Source: Sulfolobales archaeon HS-7 (lineage in GTDB: Archaea > Thermoproteota > Thermoprotei_A > Sulfolobales > Sulfolobaceae). From it: DNA of 64,000 bases. The notes below the pieces were generated by a model. It searched no databases and had not been told where the DNA came from. It saw only the letters and a program-made list of their open reading frames with translations. Each line of letters opens with the position of its first letter. Position 1 is the stretch's first letter. Positions 17,681 through 26,988 of this stretch are shown here, in pieces. Where the stretch lies: the NCBI GenBank assembly GCA_019704295.1, contig AP024596.1, forward strand, positions 2,006,501 through 2,070,500, in the 5' to 3' direction. The position numbers and the translations under genes are program-made.

Positions 17681-17690
17681 TGGTTAACTA

Positions 17691-17861
17691 ATGAAATGGA
17701 AAATAAGATTTTGTAAGAAGGATAGGATATATACTTTAGAAGAGACGTGTACAAAGTGCGGTGGAAGAACAGCTATACCGCATCCTACTCGTTTTTCTCC
17801 TATAGATAAGTATGTAAGATATAGAATAGAAAATAAGTTAGGGAAAAAAATAGATTGTTAG
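17691..17861 (+). CDS. nop10: H/ACA RNP protein Nop10
   Basis: This is a short gene of 56 codons, [20 protein letters not shown] onward, followed by [20 protein letters not shown]. That is the Nop10 zinc-ribbon pattern of H/ACA pseudouridylation complexes, with cysteines at 8, 20, 23 and the extended PHPxRFSPxD segment that contacts Cbf5. It ends in TAG at 17861, overlapping the convergent aglB stop by 4 bp. Confidence 0.95.
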   Translation: MKWKIRFCKKDRIYTLEETCTKCGGRTAIPHPTRFSPIDKYVRYRIENKLGKKIDC

Positions 17862-20098
17862 CTAGCTAAAAGAACTCCTGGTTGAACGAACTGGTATATA
17901 ACTACTACTATATATGTGGTATAATCAGGTCCTGGTATCCACGGATATTCAGAAATATGAACCGGCTGGAAGTACTCTAGGTTAACTGGAGGGAAAAAGG
18001 CTGGAGAACCGCCTGTAGTGGAGAAGTAGCCGTAGGTAAATGGTTCAACAACCTGATAACCCTGTGATTGGACAGCTTGCACAAATAGATTAATAATAAG
18101 GGAGTTATATGCTCTTGATGTCCAAGCAAATGTATACGAAGAGCTAAGTAGGTTCGCTAACTGAACAGCTTCAGTAGGACTCTGATTGTAAATCGCGTCT
18201 ATCTCCGAACTTGTTTCGTTTACTATAGAAGTATTTATAAACTCATTCTGAGGATAGCCAGCAATTATTGACATAGCACCTATAGCCTTGTTTATGTCGC
18301 CGAAAGAGGTAGTTAGGCCTATAAAGGTTCCTCCTATATCAGTAGGGTATCCTAAAAACGCCACCGTCAAGCCCGAACGGTTATACACTGTTATCGCATC
18401 ATATGCCACGAAGTAAACAGGCCTTGTATAGTTAGGATTTCCATAGGGATAAAGGTGATAGTAGTTCTCGAGAACATGTGCTGCAAAACTCTCGTTATTA
18501 AGAAACATCTCAGCCATTAGCTTTATCTGCGTACCATTCAACGTATTATTTTCGTCTATTACAGTCCTATTTCCTATCACTTCTATCCAATATCCATAAT
18601 CCCACCATGAAAAGATAACTGAATTAGTAGGAGTTTCGTGATTAATCCAGTTTAAGGCGTCTACCCATGCGTAGTTCGGAATACTATACGGAGATGCCGC
18701 CGTAATAATCGCGTTAGGAGTGTTAGATTCAGCAATTGCTATTGCCCCGTCTGAAGCTATGGACGCTAAAATTAGTGCCATAAATATTGCTATTCCTGTT
18801 ATCTTTAACTTATTCTCAATACCAGTTATGGAAGACAGTTTTGATATTATAAATCCAGCTCCAATTCCAGCAACAGCAGCAACCATGTATGCAGTGTAAT
18901 TAAAGAGATATGGCTGAGCGCTCGTTCCATAAAGCGCTATTACGCCTAATGCCGCTAACCAGAGCTGCGCCAGTTTCCCCTTCTGAATAAGTACGTATAT
19001 TCCAGGAATGAATAGTAACAACGCGCTACCGAATTCTCCTAATAGTGAAGTAACTGGTTGAGGTATGTATTCTGCCACAGTCTTATCTATAGGTACAGTC
19101 ACTTGATAGAAGGGATTTATTATCGCAAAATATCGACTAGGAATAAAATTAGTCTTTCCTATAGAAAATAGTCCTGCGATTCCCAATCCTAAAATTGCCA
19201 CTGCGATAGCTGTTATGAGAATCGGTCTCGCCTCTTGAATATCTGCTGGTAGCATTTTCCTTGTATATATATCAATATAGAGAATTGCGCTTATTAGTAT
19301 AAGACTTAAACCATGCGCCAACCCTGACATGAAACCTATGGAGTTCGGTGCAAAGGAAGTAATTAATGCAGAAGTAATAGCAGTTATAGCAAAAGTCTTA
19401 GCAGTGATCTCATCATTTCTATTTAAGAAAACTAATAGCAATGCTGCAGCCCCGAGGGTAAGATCTATGTAAATATTTCCTCCCCACGTTATATCAGCGA
19501 GAAATATCAAGAAACCGGTGGGTATACCTAAAATTGGTTTTTTATCTTCTATAGCCTTATAAAGTAGGAATATAGATAAAAGTATAAACATGCCCCCCCA
19601 CGAAGTCTTCGGTAGTCCTCCGATTATGTTTTTACCAGTTAATGCAGGTGATACAGCAATTAATATAGCTGCGATATAGCCTCCAAACCTATTAATGAGT
19701 TTAGATACTACGAGATATGCTGCGAGTACGCTAAATCCCGCTAACGCTATATCAAGGAATATAGTAACTGTGTAGTTGGCGTTAGCACCAAATGTAGAAT
19801 AGAAAGGTAGTGACAATAGGGATACTAAAAAAGGTAAACCTATAGTGTCGCCTAACTCGATAAAGTATCCGTAAGGATACCATCCGTGTACGTCTGGTGG
19901 AACTGCATACCAATTCCCTCCGGCATGGGATATCAAAACGCTATTATAAAAGAGATACCACGAGTCAAATCCGTTAATTGTAAGAGTGTATTGGGCACTT
20001 AACGTTCTTATTAGCATAGCTATTATTGCTATACTTGTAACGATTAATGCATCAGTGTAATTTAATCCTGTTAAAATTCCTTTTTTTACCTCTTGCAT
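17858..20098 (-). CDS. aglB: Oligosaccharyltransferase AglB / STT3
   Basis: This is a 746-aa integral membrane N-glycosyltransferase that transfers lipid-linked glycan to Asn-X-Ser/Thr on S-layer and other surface proteins. About 13 membrane segments occupy residues 15-480. The first acidic catalytic motif is in NGFDSWYLF (about 43-51), and the STT3 signature WWDYGYW is near residue 500, followed by the external globular domain. It stands alone and converges with nop10. A long intergenic region with a repeat copy lies upstream. Confidence 0.95.
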   Translation of the reverse strand: MQEVKKGILTGLNYTDALIVTSIAIIAMLIRTLSAQYTLTINGFDSWYLFYNSVLISHAGGNWYAVPPDVHGWYPYGYFIELGDTIGLPFLVSLLSLPFYSTFGANANYTVTIFLDIALAGFSVLAAYLVVSKLINRFGGYIAAILIAVSPALTGKNIIGGLPKTSWGGMFILLSIFLLYKAIEDKKPILGIPTGFLIFLADITWGGNIYIDLTLGAAALLLVFLNRNDEITAKTFAITAITSALITSFAPNSIGFMSGLAHGLSLILISAILYIDIYTRKMLPADIQEARPILITAIAVAILGLGIAGLFSIGKTNFIPSRYFAIINPFYQVTVPIDKTVAEYIPQPVTSLLGEFGSALLLFIPGIYVLIQKGKLAQLWLAALGVIALYGTSAQPYLFNYTAYMVAAVAGIGAGFIISKLSSITGIENKLKITGIAIFMALILASIASDGAIAIAESNTPNAIITAASPYSIPNYAWVDALNWINHETPTNSVIFSWWDYGYWIEVIGNRTVIDENNTLNGTQIKLMAEMFLNNESFAAHVLENYYHLYPYGNPNYTRPVYFVAYDAITVYNRSGLTVAFLGYPTDIGGTFIGLTTSFGDINKAIGAMSIIAGYPQNEFINTSIVNETSSEIDAIYNQSPTEAVQLANLLSSSYTFAWTSRAYNSLIINLFVQAVQSQGYQVVEPFTYGYFSTTGGSPAFFPPVNLEYFQPVHISEYPWIPGPDYTTYIVVVIYQFVQPGVLLAS

Positions 20099-20775
20099 TA
20101 AAGCTTTTTCCTCAGGATTTGAATAAAAGCTTATTCCAATATCATCGGGCAGTATCCCCCTTTTATGTCTTTAAATGGCTGGGAAAGTCCTTGCTTTAAC
20201 ACTGTATAACATCCTCTATACTAAATTATACTAAATAAATCGAAACTATCTATAACTAGAATTGGGTCGTTAGCCTCAATCAGCACCTTCCTAAGTTTTA
20301 GGAGATTTCTACATATTTTCCATAAAGTAGTCTAAATAGATTAATTCTAATAATTATTCTAATAAGCGTTGACGTTAGTTAAAGGAAAGCGTCACCAGAG
20401 AATTAAATACCTAGAATTAAATAGTTATATTACTTTTATTTATATACTATTACAATATTTAAGATTAGTATTATTTTCCTCTTTAAAGTGATCGAGAACT
20501 AGTGTTATACAGGTGAGTAATTCAGGGTTCTTTGCGAATCGTAATTTATAACAAATATGCATAAAGCGCAGTAAATTGTTTAGCGTAAATCGCCTACTAC
20601 TCATTGCGGTTATATTGAATTAAATTTGTTACAGTTATTAAAATGAACTAAATTCGCAAAAGGAAAGTAAATCGTCCATACAGTTCACATATCCCTGAAT
20701 GAGAGATTACGTCTAATAATTTCCACATATATCAAATATGTTGAATTCTAACTGAGATATGAAAATTAGGAAAAG
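20099..20775. other. 677-bp intergenic region with repeat copy D
   Basis: No credible gene. It is A+T-rich, with aglB upstream sequence at 20099-20200 and a ~165 bp element at 20518-20687. The remaining ~300 bp show nothing I can name. Confidence 0.55.
20518..20687 (-). repeat. ~165 bp MITE-like element, copy D
   Basis: It begins AATTCAGGGTTCTTTGCGAA and ends AACTAAATTCGCAAAAGGAA, an imperfect inverted pair. It is closely similar to copy E (24490), sharing GTAATTTATAACAAA and CAGTAAATTGTTTAGCGTAA. Confidence 0.7.
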
Positions 20776-21327
20776 TCATTTTAATTCGTAAGTAGTAGCT
20801 CTAAACGCTATTCTATATGCGGCCCTTGCATCCCTATCCTTTATATTTACCTCTTTTGTATTAGAACTCGTTCTATCCTCTTTCACTGGGGTAATAGGAA
20901 AGTGTTTAGATATTATTTTATAAACCTCATATGCTTGTGAATTTCCTATACCGATTCCTATACTTTGAAGTTTGTGGGGATATGTTGTCAAGAATTTCTT
21001 CAACTCCTCTACTACTAAATCACTAGTTACTACCTTAGATACTAGTAATTCTCCATCTCCGATCACTGCTATGGTACTATTGTAGCCATTAACATCAATA
21101 CCTATAAGTAGTTCATTAAAATACTTTTTATTACGATAATAACATAGAATTTTACCCAATTCGTAGTCAATCTCCTGTTCATTACTGATAATAATATCGC
21201 CGGACAAGTCAGACACTAACAAGCCGCTACCCTCACATATCTTTATATTTGATGCTCTTAACCTATCTAACACCCTCTTAAGCAGTTTACCATTGTGAAA
21301 TTTTAGCGTAATGCAATTGCCTTCCAA
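20776..21327 (-). CDS. Unknown protein with RNase-H/RuvC-like pattern
   Basis: I do not recognise this 183-aa protein by name. The stretch LLIGIDVNGYNSTIAVIGDG resembles the first two strands of an RNase H/RuvC-type fold with an early Asp. IGIGIGN follows, and a late acidic motif is KDRDARAAYRIAF, reminiscent of the final Asp-containing helix of RuvC-like nucleases. This is pattern inference only. The start is TTG at 21327, whose codon shares one base with an ATG on the opposite strand, and the RecA-like gene starts 42 bp further on. The divergent pairing may mean joint function. Confidence 0.5.
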   Translation of the reverse strand: MEGNCITLKFHNGKLLKRVLDRLRASNIKICEGSGLLVSDLSGDIIISNEQEIDYELGKILCYYRNKKYFNELLIGIDVNGYNSTIAVIGDGELLVSKVVTSDLVVEELKKFLTTYPHKLQSIGIGIGNSQAYEVYKIISKHFPITPVKEDRTSSNTKEVNIKDRDARAAYRIAFRATTYELK

Positions 21328-21368
21328 TGTTTATAAACATTCATTCCTACTTAATAACTATTATACAA

Positions 21369-21902
21369 ATGATTAGTTTTGATTATAGAGGGGAAATCAT
21401 TTCAATATATGGCGAATCAGGTAGTGGAAAGACTATACTTATGCTCGACTCGGCAACTAAGTATAAGAATAGTTTGTATATTTCTACCGAAGGGAAGGAA
21501 TATCAGGCTAGGGTAGTTTCAATACCTAAGATAAATTCTACTTTTTCCGAAAGTAGTTCCTATTCAGAACTTGCAAAAGAGATTGTTACGGCAAGTTTAG
21601 TAGGATACGAGTTGATAATAATAGATACAATAAATCATCTTTATCGAATTAATAGAAATTATAGAGAATTTTCCCATATTTTACAAATAATTAAGTCGTT
21701 CTCCATATCATACGGTATTAATTTCTTACTTGGCTGGCAAGTATCGATGAATTATAAAGTGTCGGGAGGAAAAATCATGTTATTTTATTCTGATAAAATC
21801 TTTAAAATAGAAAAAAAGTTTAAAAATAGAAGATATATCGTTACAGAAGATGGGAATAAATATTGCTTTGAAATAAAAGTATCCACGATAACGGGTTGCT
21901 GA
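21369..21902 (+). CDS. RecA/RadB-like ATPase
   Basis: This 177-aa ATPase core (from ATG 21369) has Walker A GESGSGKT at about residues 12-19 and the Walker B-like strand ELIIIDTINH. LLGWQVSMNYKVSGG falls in the position of RecA-family loop L1/L2. It lacks the N-terminal helix-hairpin domain of RadA, so it is a RadA paralogue of the aRadC/RadB type. An upstream in-frame ATG at 21327 would overlap the divergent gene and is less likely. The stop overlaps the carS start. Confidence 0.78.
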   Translation: MISFDYRGEIISIYGESGSGKTILMLDSATKYKNSLYISTEGKEYQARVVSIPKINSTFSESSSYSELAKEIVTASLVGYELIIIDTINHLYRINRNYREFSHILQIIKSFSISYGINFLLGWQVSMNYKVSGGKIMLFYSDKIFKIEKKFKNRRYIVTEDGNKYCFEIKVSTITGC

Positions 21903-22390
21903 ACGAATTAGCGGTAGGTATATTATACTATTTGCCGGCCTTTATTGCGAACGGTGGGGCTACATTCGTCAGAAAGGGTAAACCTATTGATTTCGGAAAA
22001 TTCTTTATCGACTCAAACCGAATTCTAGGTGACGGGAAAACGCTTGAGGGAACCCTTGTTGGAACAACGTTTGGAATTTTCTTCAGTATAGGCGAAGTGC
22101 GTATTTTTGGGCTTTACTGGATCGCAATCGGTGCTGGAGTGTCCATGTTTGCCCTCTTAGGAGATATAGCAGGGGCATTCATTAAGAGAAGACTCAAAAT
22201 TGAGAGGGGAGGAAGAGCCCCCATCCTTGACCAGCTCGACTTTGTCTTAGGGGCAACAGTGTTCCTCTTACTTTCACGCGTAAATCTTACGATATATCAA
22301 ATTGGGTTAGTATGTGTTCTAGCGCTTATTCTACATGTATTAACTAACAGAGTAGCTTATAGGTTAAAAATAAAATCCGTCCCGTGGTAA
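21896..22390 (+). CDS. carS: CDP-archaeol synthase
   Basis: This membrane enzyme makes CDP-2,3-bis-(O-geranylgeranyl)-sn-glycerol for archaeal phospholipids. It is 164 aa with about five membrane segments. The family motif GDGKTLEGTLVG (about 45-56) and the RRLKIERGGRAPILDQLDF cytosolic loop (101-119) with catalytic acidic residues are present. The start is TTG 21896 overlapping the RecA-like gene by 7 bp. Confidence 0.93.
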   Translation: MLNELAVGILYYLPAFIANGGATFVRKGKPIDFGKFFIDSNRILGDGKTLEGTLVGTTFGIFFSIGEVRIFGLYWIAIGAGVSMFALLGDIAGAFIKRRLKIERGGRAPILDQLDFVLGATVFLLLSRVNLTIYQIGLVCVLALILHVLTNRVAYRLKIKSVPW

Positions 22391-22400
22391 AGTAGTTCTT

Positions 22401-22730
22401 ATGAGTAAGAAACAGCAAAAGGACTTCTATCAGATCGTTTCGTCCTATCCTGTCGTTATTGTTATGCTTATACTTGCAATAGGTTTCATAGCTATTCTTG
22501 CTATTCCGTATTACGTGTCGCCGCTTACTTATGAAAACGGAGGACATCCCTCAGGTATAAACTACTTAGTGCTATTAGCAATGATCTTTGTGTTAATTGT
22601 TTCTGGAATTTATCTAATGGACCACGGGAACGCTACATGGGGATTTTCAATGATAATAGTAGGGTTACTATTTGGGGTTATGCTGATCTGGTTGATATAT
22701 GGTGCAAGCGCTCTTCATGCACTAGGATGA
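22401..22730 (+). CDS. Small membrane protein, three transmembrane segments
   Basis: This is a 109-aa protein of unknown function. It has hydrophobic segments at about 17-38 (VVIVMLILAIGFIAILAIPY), 54-72 and 80-100, and a short charged N-terminus. It lies 10 bp after carS on the same strand, probably in the same transcript. No catalytic motif is visible. Confidence 0.7.
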   Translation: MSKKQQKDFYQIVSSYPVVIVMLILAIGFIAILAIPYYVSPLTYENGGHPSGINYLVLLAMIFVLIVSGIYLMDHGNATWGFSMIIVGLLFGVMLIWLIYGASALHALG

Positions 22731-22781
22731 GGTAACGAATTTAACAGCAATTTTTAAGCGTAAAATAAGGAGAGTAAATTT

Positions 22782-23183
22782 ATGTCGAAGCTGACTATAT
22801 TGTTAGCAAATAGCTCGATGGAAAATTTCTATCATGCCTTAGTATTAGCAACTGATGCTCGAGCTATGAGATGGGAGGTGTTTGTATTCGTAACTTCAGA
22901 GGCGGTTATTCTCTTTACAAAGAAAAGAAACGGTAAAACTAAGTCTTCTCTAGGTTATCTTGCAGGGTTTTTCGTAAAATTTCGATTAAGAAAATTAGGT
23001 GTAAGTAAAACTGAAGAAATGTTAAGGAAAGCTGTTGAAATGGGGGTGAAGTTTTTTGTAGATGAAATAGGACTTAAGCTTGCAGGATACACTCCTGATG
23101 ACATAATCGACAAAGTAGAGCTAAGCGGGGGTGTGTCATTTTTACAAGAAGCAAGAGAGTCGGATGTGGTGGTAAGTCTATGA
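22782..23183 (+). CDS. DsrE family sulfur-relay-like protein
   Basis: This 133-aa protein has a DsrE/DsrF/DrsH-type alpha-beta fold: KLTILLANSSMENFYHALVLATDAR at the N-terminus, then VFVFVTSEAV and a C-terminal VKFFVDEIGLKLAGYTPDDI helix. DsrE proteins pass persulfide sulfur, but I see no conserved cysteine, so this may be a binding or regulatory member. A TATA-like TTTTTAAG at about 22752 and a GGAGAG ribosome site precede the ATG. It is coupled to the TusA-like gene by ATGA overlap. Confidence 0.78.
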   Translation: MSKLTILLANSSMENFYHALVLATDARAMRWEVFVFVTSEAVILFTKKRNGKTKSSLGYLAGFFVKFRLRKLGVSKTEEMLRKAVEMGVKFFVDEIGLKLAGYTPDDIIDKVELSGGVSFLQEARESDVVVSL

Positions 23184-23422
23184 GTAATGCGAAAACCTTT
23201 ATAATTGATTCTAACGACGTCTGTTCAGTTACGTTATCTAATATAGTAAAAATATGGTCTAATGCCTCAATAAATGACGTAATAGTCGTCAAAACCTCTT
23301 GGAAGGCCTCAGTTAAGGAACTTGAGAGGTGGTGTCAAGAAACCAATAATGTTATGGAAAACGTTTCTACTGAAAACGGAAAATATGTGATCAGAATAAG
23401 ATTAACTACGCCTTTCGGATAG
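23180..23422 (+). CDS. TusA-like protein lacking the CPxP motif
   Basis: This 80-aa protein follows the TusA/SirA layout: a strand then VCSVTLSNIVKIW in place of CPxPxxxxKKA, a central strand INDVIVVKTSW and the helix SVKELERWCQ before a last strand YVIRIRL. The first cysteine is present (near residue 15) but CPxP is replaced by CSVT. TusA carries sulfur in thiolation and in sulfur oxidation of Sulfolobales. Here the active-site motif is altered, so sulfur carriage is uncertain. It overlaps the DsrE gene. Confidence 0.62.
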   Translation: MSNAKTFIIDSNDVCSVTLSNIVKIWSNASINDVIVVKTSWKASVKELERWCQETNNVMENVSTENGKYVIRIRLTTPFG

Positions 23423-23433
23423 GTTTTACTTCA

Positions 23434-24222
23434 TCACTTACCAAAGTTTCTCTTTCTTTTTTGATACGACCTTATTGCCCTCCATAAGTCTATATCCCTG
23501 AAATCGGGCCAATTTACATCACAAAAGTAAAGTTCTGAGTAAGCTATATGCCACAACAAAAAGTTACTTATCCTAATTTCCCCCGCCGTTCTTATAACCA
23601 AATCTATATCGTCGACTTCATTCAAATATAGATGTTTTCTAATAATCTCTTCATTTATCTGATCTAAGGTAATTTTACCTTCCTTATACTCTACGGCTAA
23701 ATGCTTAACAACGTCTATTATTTCTTGTCTGCCCCCATAACATATTGCTAATGTAAGAAGTCGCTCTTTATAATGTTCTGTCTTATTCGTTATATCGTTA
23801 ATGGTAGAAACTAAGTTTTCTGGTAAGACGGTTATATCCCCAATAACTTTTACTTTAATATTATTTTTATATATTATTTGATCATTAATGAGGTCCTCGA
23901 GACCTCTCTTAACATACCCAAGAATAATACGTAATTCCTCAGCGCTCCTCTTAGTGCAGTTTTCTGAGGAGAGAGTAAATATCGTAACATTCCTTATGCC
24001 TAAGTCGAGCAACCAATACATAACTTGTTTCACCTTGAGATATCCTATTTCATACGCTTCATCTAAACTCGCATCATTATTTCTAGCCCATCGTCTATTT
24101 CCGTCAGGTATAATTCCCACGTGCTTAGGCATAGGTCCGTTGGAAATCTCGTCCCACAACCTCTTTTTATATACCTTGTACGCAATACCATTCATAGCAT
24201 CTAATATGGAACCTCTTTGCAT
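23434..24222 (-). CDS. uppS: Polyprenyl (undecaprenyl-type) diphosphate synthase
   Basis: This cis-prenyltransferase makes the long dolichol-type lipid carrier used by AglB. The family signature [18 protein letters not shown], the SSEN motif in [11 protein letters not shown] and the C-terminal [19 protein letters not shown] are all visible. An in-frame ATG at 24345 would add ~41 residues; I prefer 24222 (ATG) because a TATA-like TTTAAATATAT at 24254-24264 would direct transcription to about 24233. ATG 24195 is also possible. Confidence 0.93.
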   Translation of the reverse strand: MQRGSILDAMNGIAYKVYKKRLWDEISNGPMPKHVGIIPDGNRRWARNNDASLDEAYEIGYLKVKQVMYWLLDLGIRNVTIFTLSSENCTKRSAEELRIILGYVKRGLEDLINDQIIYKNNIKVKVIGDITVLPENLVSTINDITNKTEHYKERLLTLAICYGGRQEIIDVVKHLAVEYKEGKITLDQINEEIIRKHLYLNEVDDIDLVIRTAGEIRISNFLLWHIAYSELYFCDVNWPDFRDIDLWRAIRSYQKRKRNFGK

Positions 24223-24253
24223 GCCCCTGCCTACGTTAGTACTAATTATTGAG

Positions 24254-24264
24254 TTTAAATATAT
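24254..24264 (-). promoter_or_regulatory. TATA-box candidate for uppS
   Basis: Read on the minus strand this is ATATATTTAAA, followed ~25 bp later by the preferred uppS start at 24222 with a GGCAGGGG purine run just before it. It supports a short 5' leader. Confidence 0.5.
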
Positions 24265-24345
24265 CATCCTAATTTGTTCAGGAGATTTCCCCGAATTTCG
24301 GTATACGACCCTCTTGTAAATGTAATCACAGGACAAGTCGTACAT

Positions 24346-24785
24346 TACTGATTTACAGCACTTTCATGAGTTTCAGGAGGTTCAGACATATTATACATGC
24401 AGCAATTAACGGTTTTCTATTCCAATAAGACAATTCTAATAAGTATTGACGCTAATTACGTATAATTCAAAAGTATTATAACTAGAGAGATTCAGGGTTC
24501 TTTACAAATTGTAATTTATAACAAAGTATGGACAAAATGCAGTAAATTGTTTAGCGTAAATCTTCTACTAGTCGTTGCAATATTAAATTTGTTACAGCCA
24601 TCGAAATAAACTAAATTCACGAAAGGGACGTAAATTACCCTGCACCTATCTTATAAGTATATTGTCCTTTTTCACTCATTATTGAACCCCTTATTGAGTT
24701 CTAAAATTTCTGTTTTTTACTTTTAGCCGAAAAAAATACGCTTTATGAAATACGTTTTTTAGCCTTCAAAGCATACTGTTTATTT
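24346..24785. other. 440-bp intergenic region with repeat copy E
   Basis: It holds the ~165 bp element at 24490-24650. The last 60 bp before the Mrp gene are T-rich with TTATTT-like elements. No gene seen. Confidence 0.55.
24490..24650 (-). repeat. ~165 bp MITE-like element, copy E
   Basis: It begins ATTCAGGGTTCTTTACAAAT and ends ACTAAATTCACGAAAGGGAC. It is nearly colinear with copy D but with a ~10 bp internal deletion around CGTTGCAATATTAAATT. Confidence 0.7.
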
Positions 24786-25649
24786 ATGAGTGATAATCCT
24801 TTCAGAATTCAAAGACAGCCAAGGGATCTGAGAAAGCAGCCAGCTGCTATTCAGGCCGTTGATACAAAGATTCAAGTAAATATGAGTAAAATTAGACATA
24901 AAATTGCCGTATTAAGTGGAAAAGGAGGCGTAGGAAAATCTTTTGTCTCATCTAATATCGCTTTAGCCATAGCAAGCACGGGTAAAAGAGTAGGCGTAGT
25001 AGATGTTGATTTTCATGGGCCTTCAATACCTAAAATGATGGGTATAAGGGGTAAGTCGTTATACGCAGATGAACAAGGAATTATCCCAGTTGACGGACCT
25101 TTCGGAGTAAAAGTAGTCTCTATGGATTTCCTTTTACCTAAGGACGATACTCCTGTAGTTTGGAGGGGAGCAATAAAGCATACAGCGATAAAGCAGTTTC
25201 TAGGAGATGTAAAGTGGGGGGAGTTAGATTACCTTTTCGTAGATATGCCTCCCGGTACAGGCGACGAGGCTCTTTCAATAATGCAATTACTGTCAAATCC
25301 AACGGGTTTCATAATCGTCACCATACCAAGCGAGGTATCCACATTAGCAGTGAAAAAATCGATATCATTCGCGAAAACTACTAATACGAAAATATTAGGA
25401 ATTATCGAAAACATGAGCTATTATGAGTGCGGTAATGAGAGACATTATATTTTTGGGAAAGAAAAAGGAAGGAAAATGGCTGAGGAAATGGGAGTCCCGT
25501 TATTAGGTGAAGTTCCAATTGACGAAAGGATAGCCGAGTCCAACGATCTTGGGGAACCATTTTTCCTAAGATATCCCGACTCAGAAACTGCTAAAGCTTT
25601 TCTCAAAATTGCTGAAAGCGTATTAAATATAGTAGAAAAGGGAGGATGA
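24786..25649 (+). CDS. Mrp/NBP35 family P-loop ATPase (Fe-S carrier type)
   Basis: This 287-aa ParA/MinD-fold ATPase is of the ApbC/Nbp35 group, which carries Fe-S clusters to apo-proteins. The deviant Walker A GKGGVGKS is near 44-51, and DVDFHGPS and DMPPGTGDE are the Walker B and switch motifs. The C-terminal site that normally reads CxxC is YYECGNERHYIFG here, with a single cysteine, so the usual bridging cluster site is incomplete. The thermopsin-like gene follows with an overlapping start. Confidence 0.92.
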   Translation: MSDNPFRIQRQPRDLRKQPAAIQAVDTKIQVNMSKIRHKIAVLSGKGGVGKSFVSSNIALAIASTGKRVGVVDVDFHGPSIPKMMGIRGKSLYADEQGIIPVDGPFGVKVVSMDFLLPKDDTPVVWRGAIKHTAIKQFLGDVKWGELDYLFVDMPPGTGDEALSIMQLLSNPTGFIIVTIPSEVSTLAVKKSISFAKTTNTKILGIIENMSYYECGNERHYIFGKEKGRKMAEEMGVPLLGEVPIDERIAESNDLGEPFFLRYPDSETAKAFLKIAESVLNIVEKGG

Positions 25650-26944
25650 TGGATACTTTAACCCCTTTAACGTTATTATTCTTGATCTTATCAGCATTAG
25701 TATCACCAATAGCCCTTTCCTCTTACTATCAAATTGGTTCAAATTATCCGATGGGGATAACTGCCTATTCGCTTTTTAGCGATATATATACGAATTTCGT
25801 AGAAGGCGAGATCAACATCTCTCGCCTATTCATAGGGAATGACATCTTACCAGGTTATGGATACTTTGGAACGGGCAACGCATCATTACAACTAAATGCC
25901 ATGATCGATGGACTATTTTGGTCGCAAAACGTATTCCTAGTTCAGCAAATTTCAAACCACTCCTATAAGATAACGCCAATTGTAAATTTCTGGAACTTGA
26001 GCGGACCTATCTACTTAAATGGAAATAAAACTGTATATGACGGACTTGGTGTCTTGTGTTATCAAGGTAAATCTTTCTATGTGAGTATGCCTGCCTCCTT
26101 AAGTCTCTTTATGAATATTTCTACGACGCTTCAGTTCGGATATAGATATAATAATATTACGAGAATCTATTATAGTATTCCGATTAGAGGAACTTTTCAA
26201 ATAGGTGGAATATCATTAGCTGGAATTCCTAATGACTTAGAATTTGTCTGGGGAGGTCCAGGAGGAGGAAGTTGTGCTCAACTCTCGTTAAATGCAACAA
26301 GTAATCTTTATTACAATAACCACGGTAAAACATCTCTATTTCCAGAAACGTTATCGATTGGTTTTGATACCGCAGAGACCGTTTCCGGTGTACATGTAAG
26401 TGCAAATCTAAAGAACTTGTTATCTCCTTATGCCTTGGAAAACAATGGAAAGGATAATCCAGAGGTACTATGGCCAGTCCCCCCGAACATTACCCTTATC
26501 ACTAACGCGACAAGGCTTAAGGTTATGATGAAATTCGACGGAATGCCCTTAAACTTTCAACAGGTTTACCTAGAGAGAATAGGGTTGGGCGTTGAGAGAG
26601 TTGGATCAAACTATACAGTTAATGGTACTACCTATTTTAACCTATCAGTATCATCGAGTTATTTCGTATACTACCCAGGCAACTTTACCCTATCTTCTGA
26701 ATACCAGTTCGCATCCCCAATTTTAGATTCCCTCTATTCTAATATCGAAAGTACTTTTCATGATGCATATACCGGATTAACCCATTTCCTATCGAGTTAT
26801 AACCATAATAAAGCGCTCAAGTCGGACTTCCATGTGAAATATAAAGGAAGGCTGACTATATCTGACGCAGTTATTTATTTAGTAGCGTTTGTTTTTGGCA
26901 TTTTAATAGCTGTTGTCGCTTCAAAATATAAAAAAGATTTATGA
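25646..26944 (+). CDS. Thermopsin-like (peptidase A5 family) membrane-anchored protein
   Basis: This 432-aa protein is predicted exported. The N-terminal signal segment LTPLTLLFLILSALVSPIAL is followed by the thermopsin-type regions YPMGITAYSLF and GYGYFGTGNASLQLN, with many Asn-X-Ser/Thr sequons that AglB could glycosylate. A C-terminal membrane helix (VIYLVAFVFGILIAVVAS) and basic tail anchor it. Thermopsins are acid proteases of the outer surface. I assign the family by pattern; the catalytic residues are not clear enough to claim activity. Confidence 0.72.
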   Translation: MMDTLTPLTLLFLILSALVSPIALSSYYQIGSNYPMGITAYSLFSDIYTNFVEGEINISRLFIGNDILPGYGYFGTGNASLQLNAMIDGLFWSQNVFLVQQISNHSYKITPIVNFWNLSGPIYLNGNKTVYDGLGVLCYQGKSFYVSMPASLSLFMNISTTLQFGYRYNNITRIYYSIPIRGTFQIGGISLAGIPNDLEFVWGGPGGGSCAQLSLNATSNLYYNNHGKTSLFPETLSIGFDTAETVSGVHVSANLKNLLSPYALENNGKDNPEVLWPVPPNITLITNATRLKVMMKFDGMPLNFQQVYLERIGLGVERVGSNYTVNGTTYFNLSVSSSYFVYYPGNFTLSSEYQFASPILDSLYSNIESTFHDAYTGLTHFLSSYNHNKALKSDFHVKYKGRLTISDAVIYLVAFVFGILIAVVASKYKKDL

Positions 26945-26988
26945 ATTAGAATGGATCAAAAATAGAGATTAGTGAAGTAGGAATAAAT

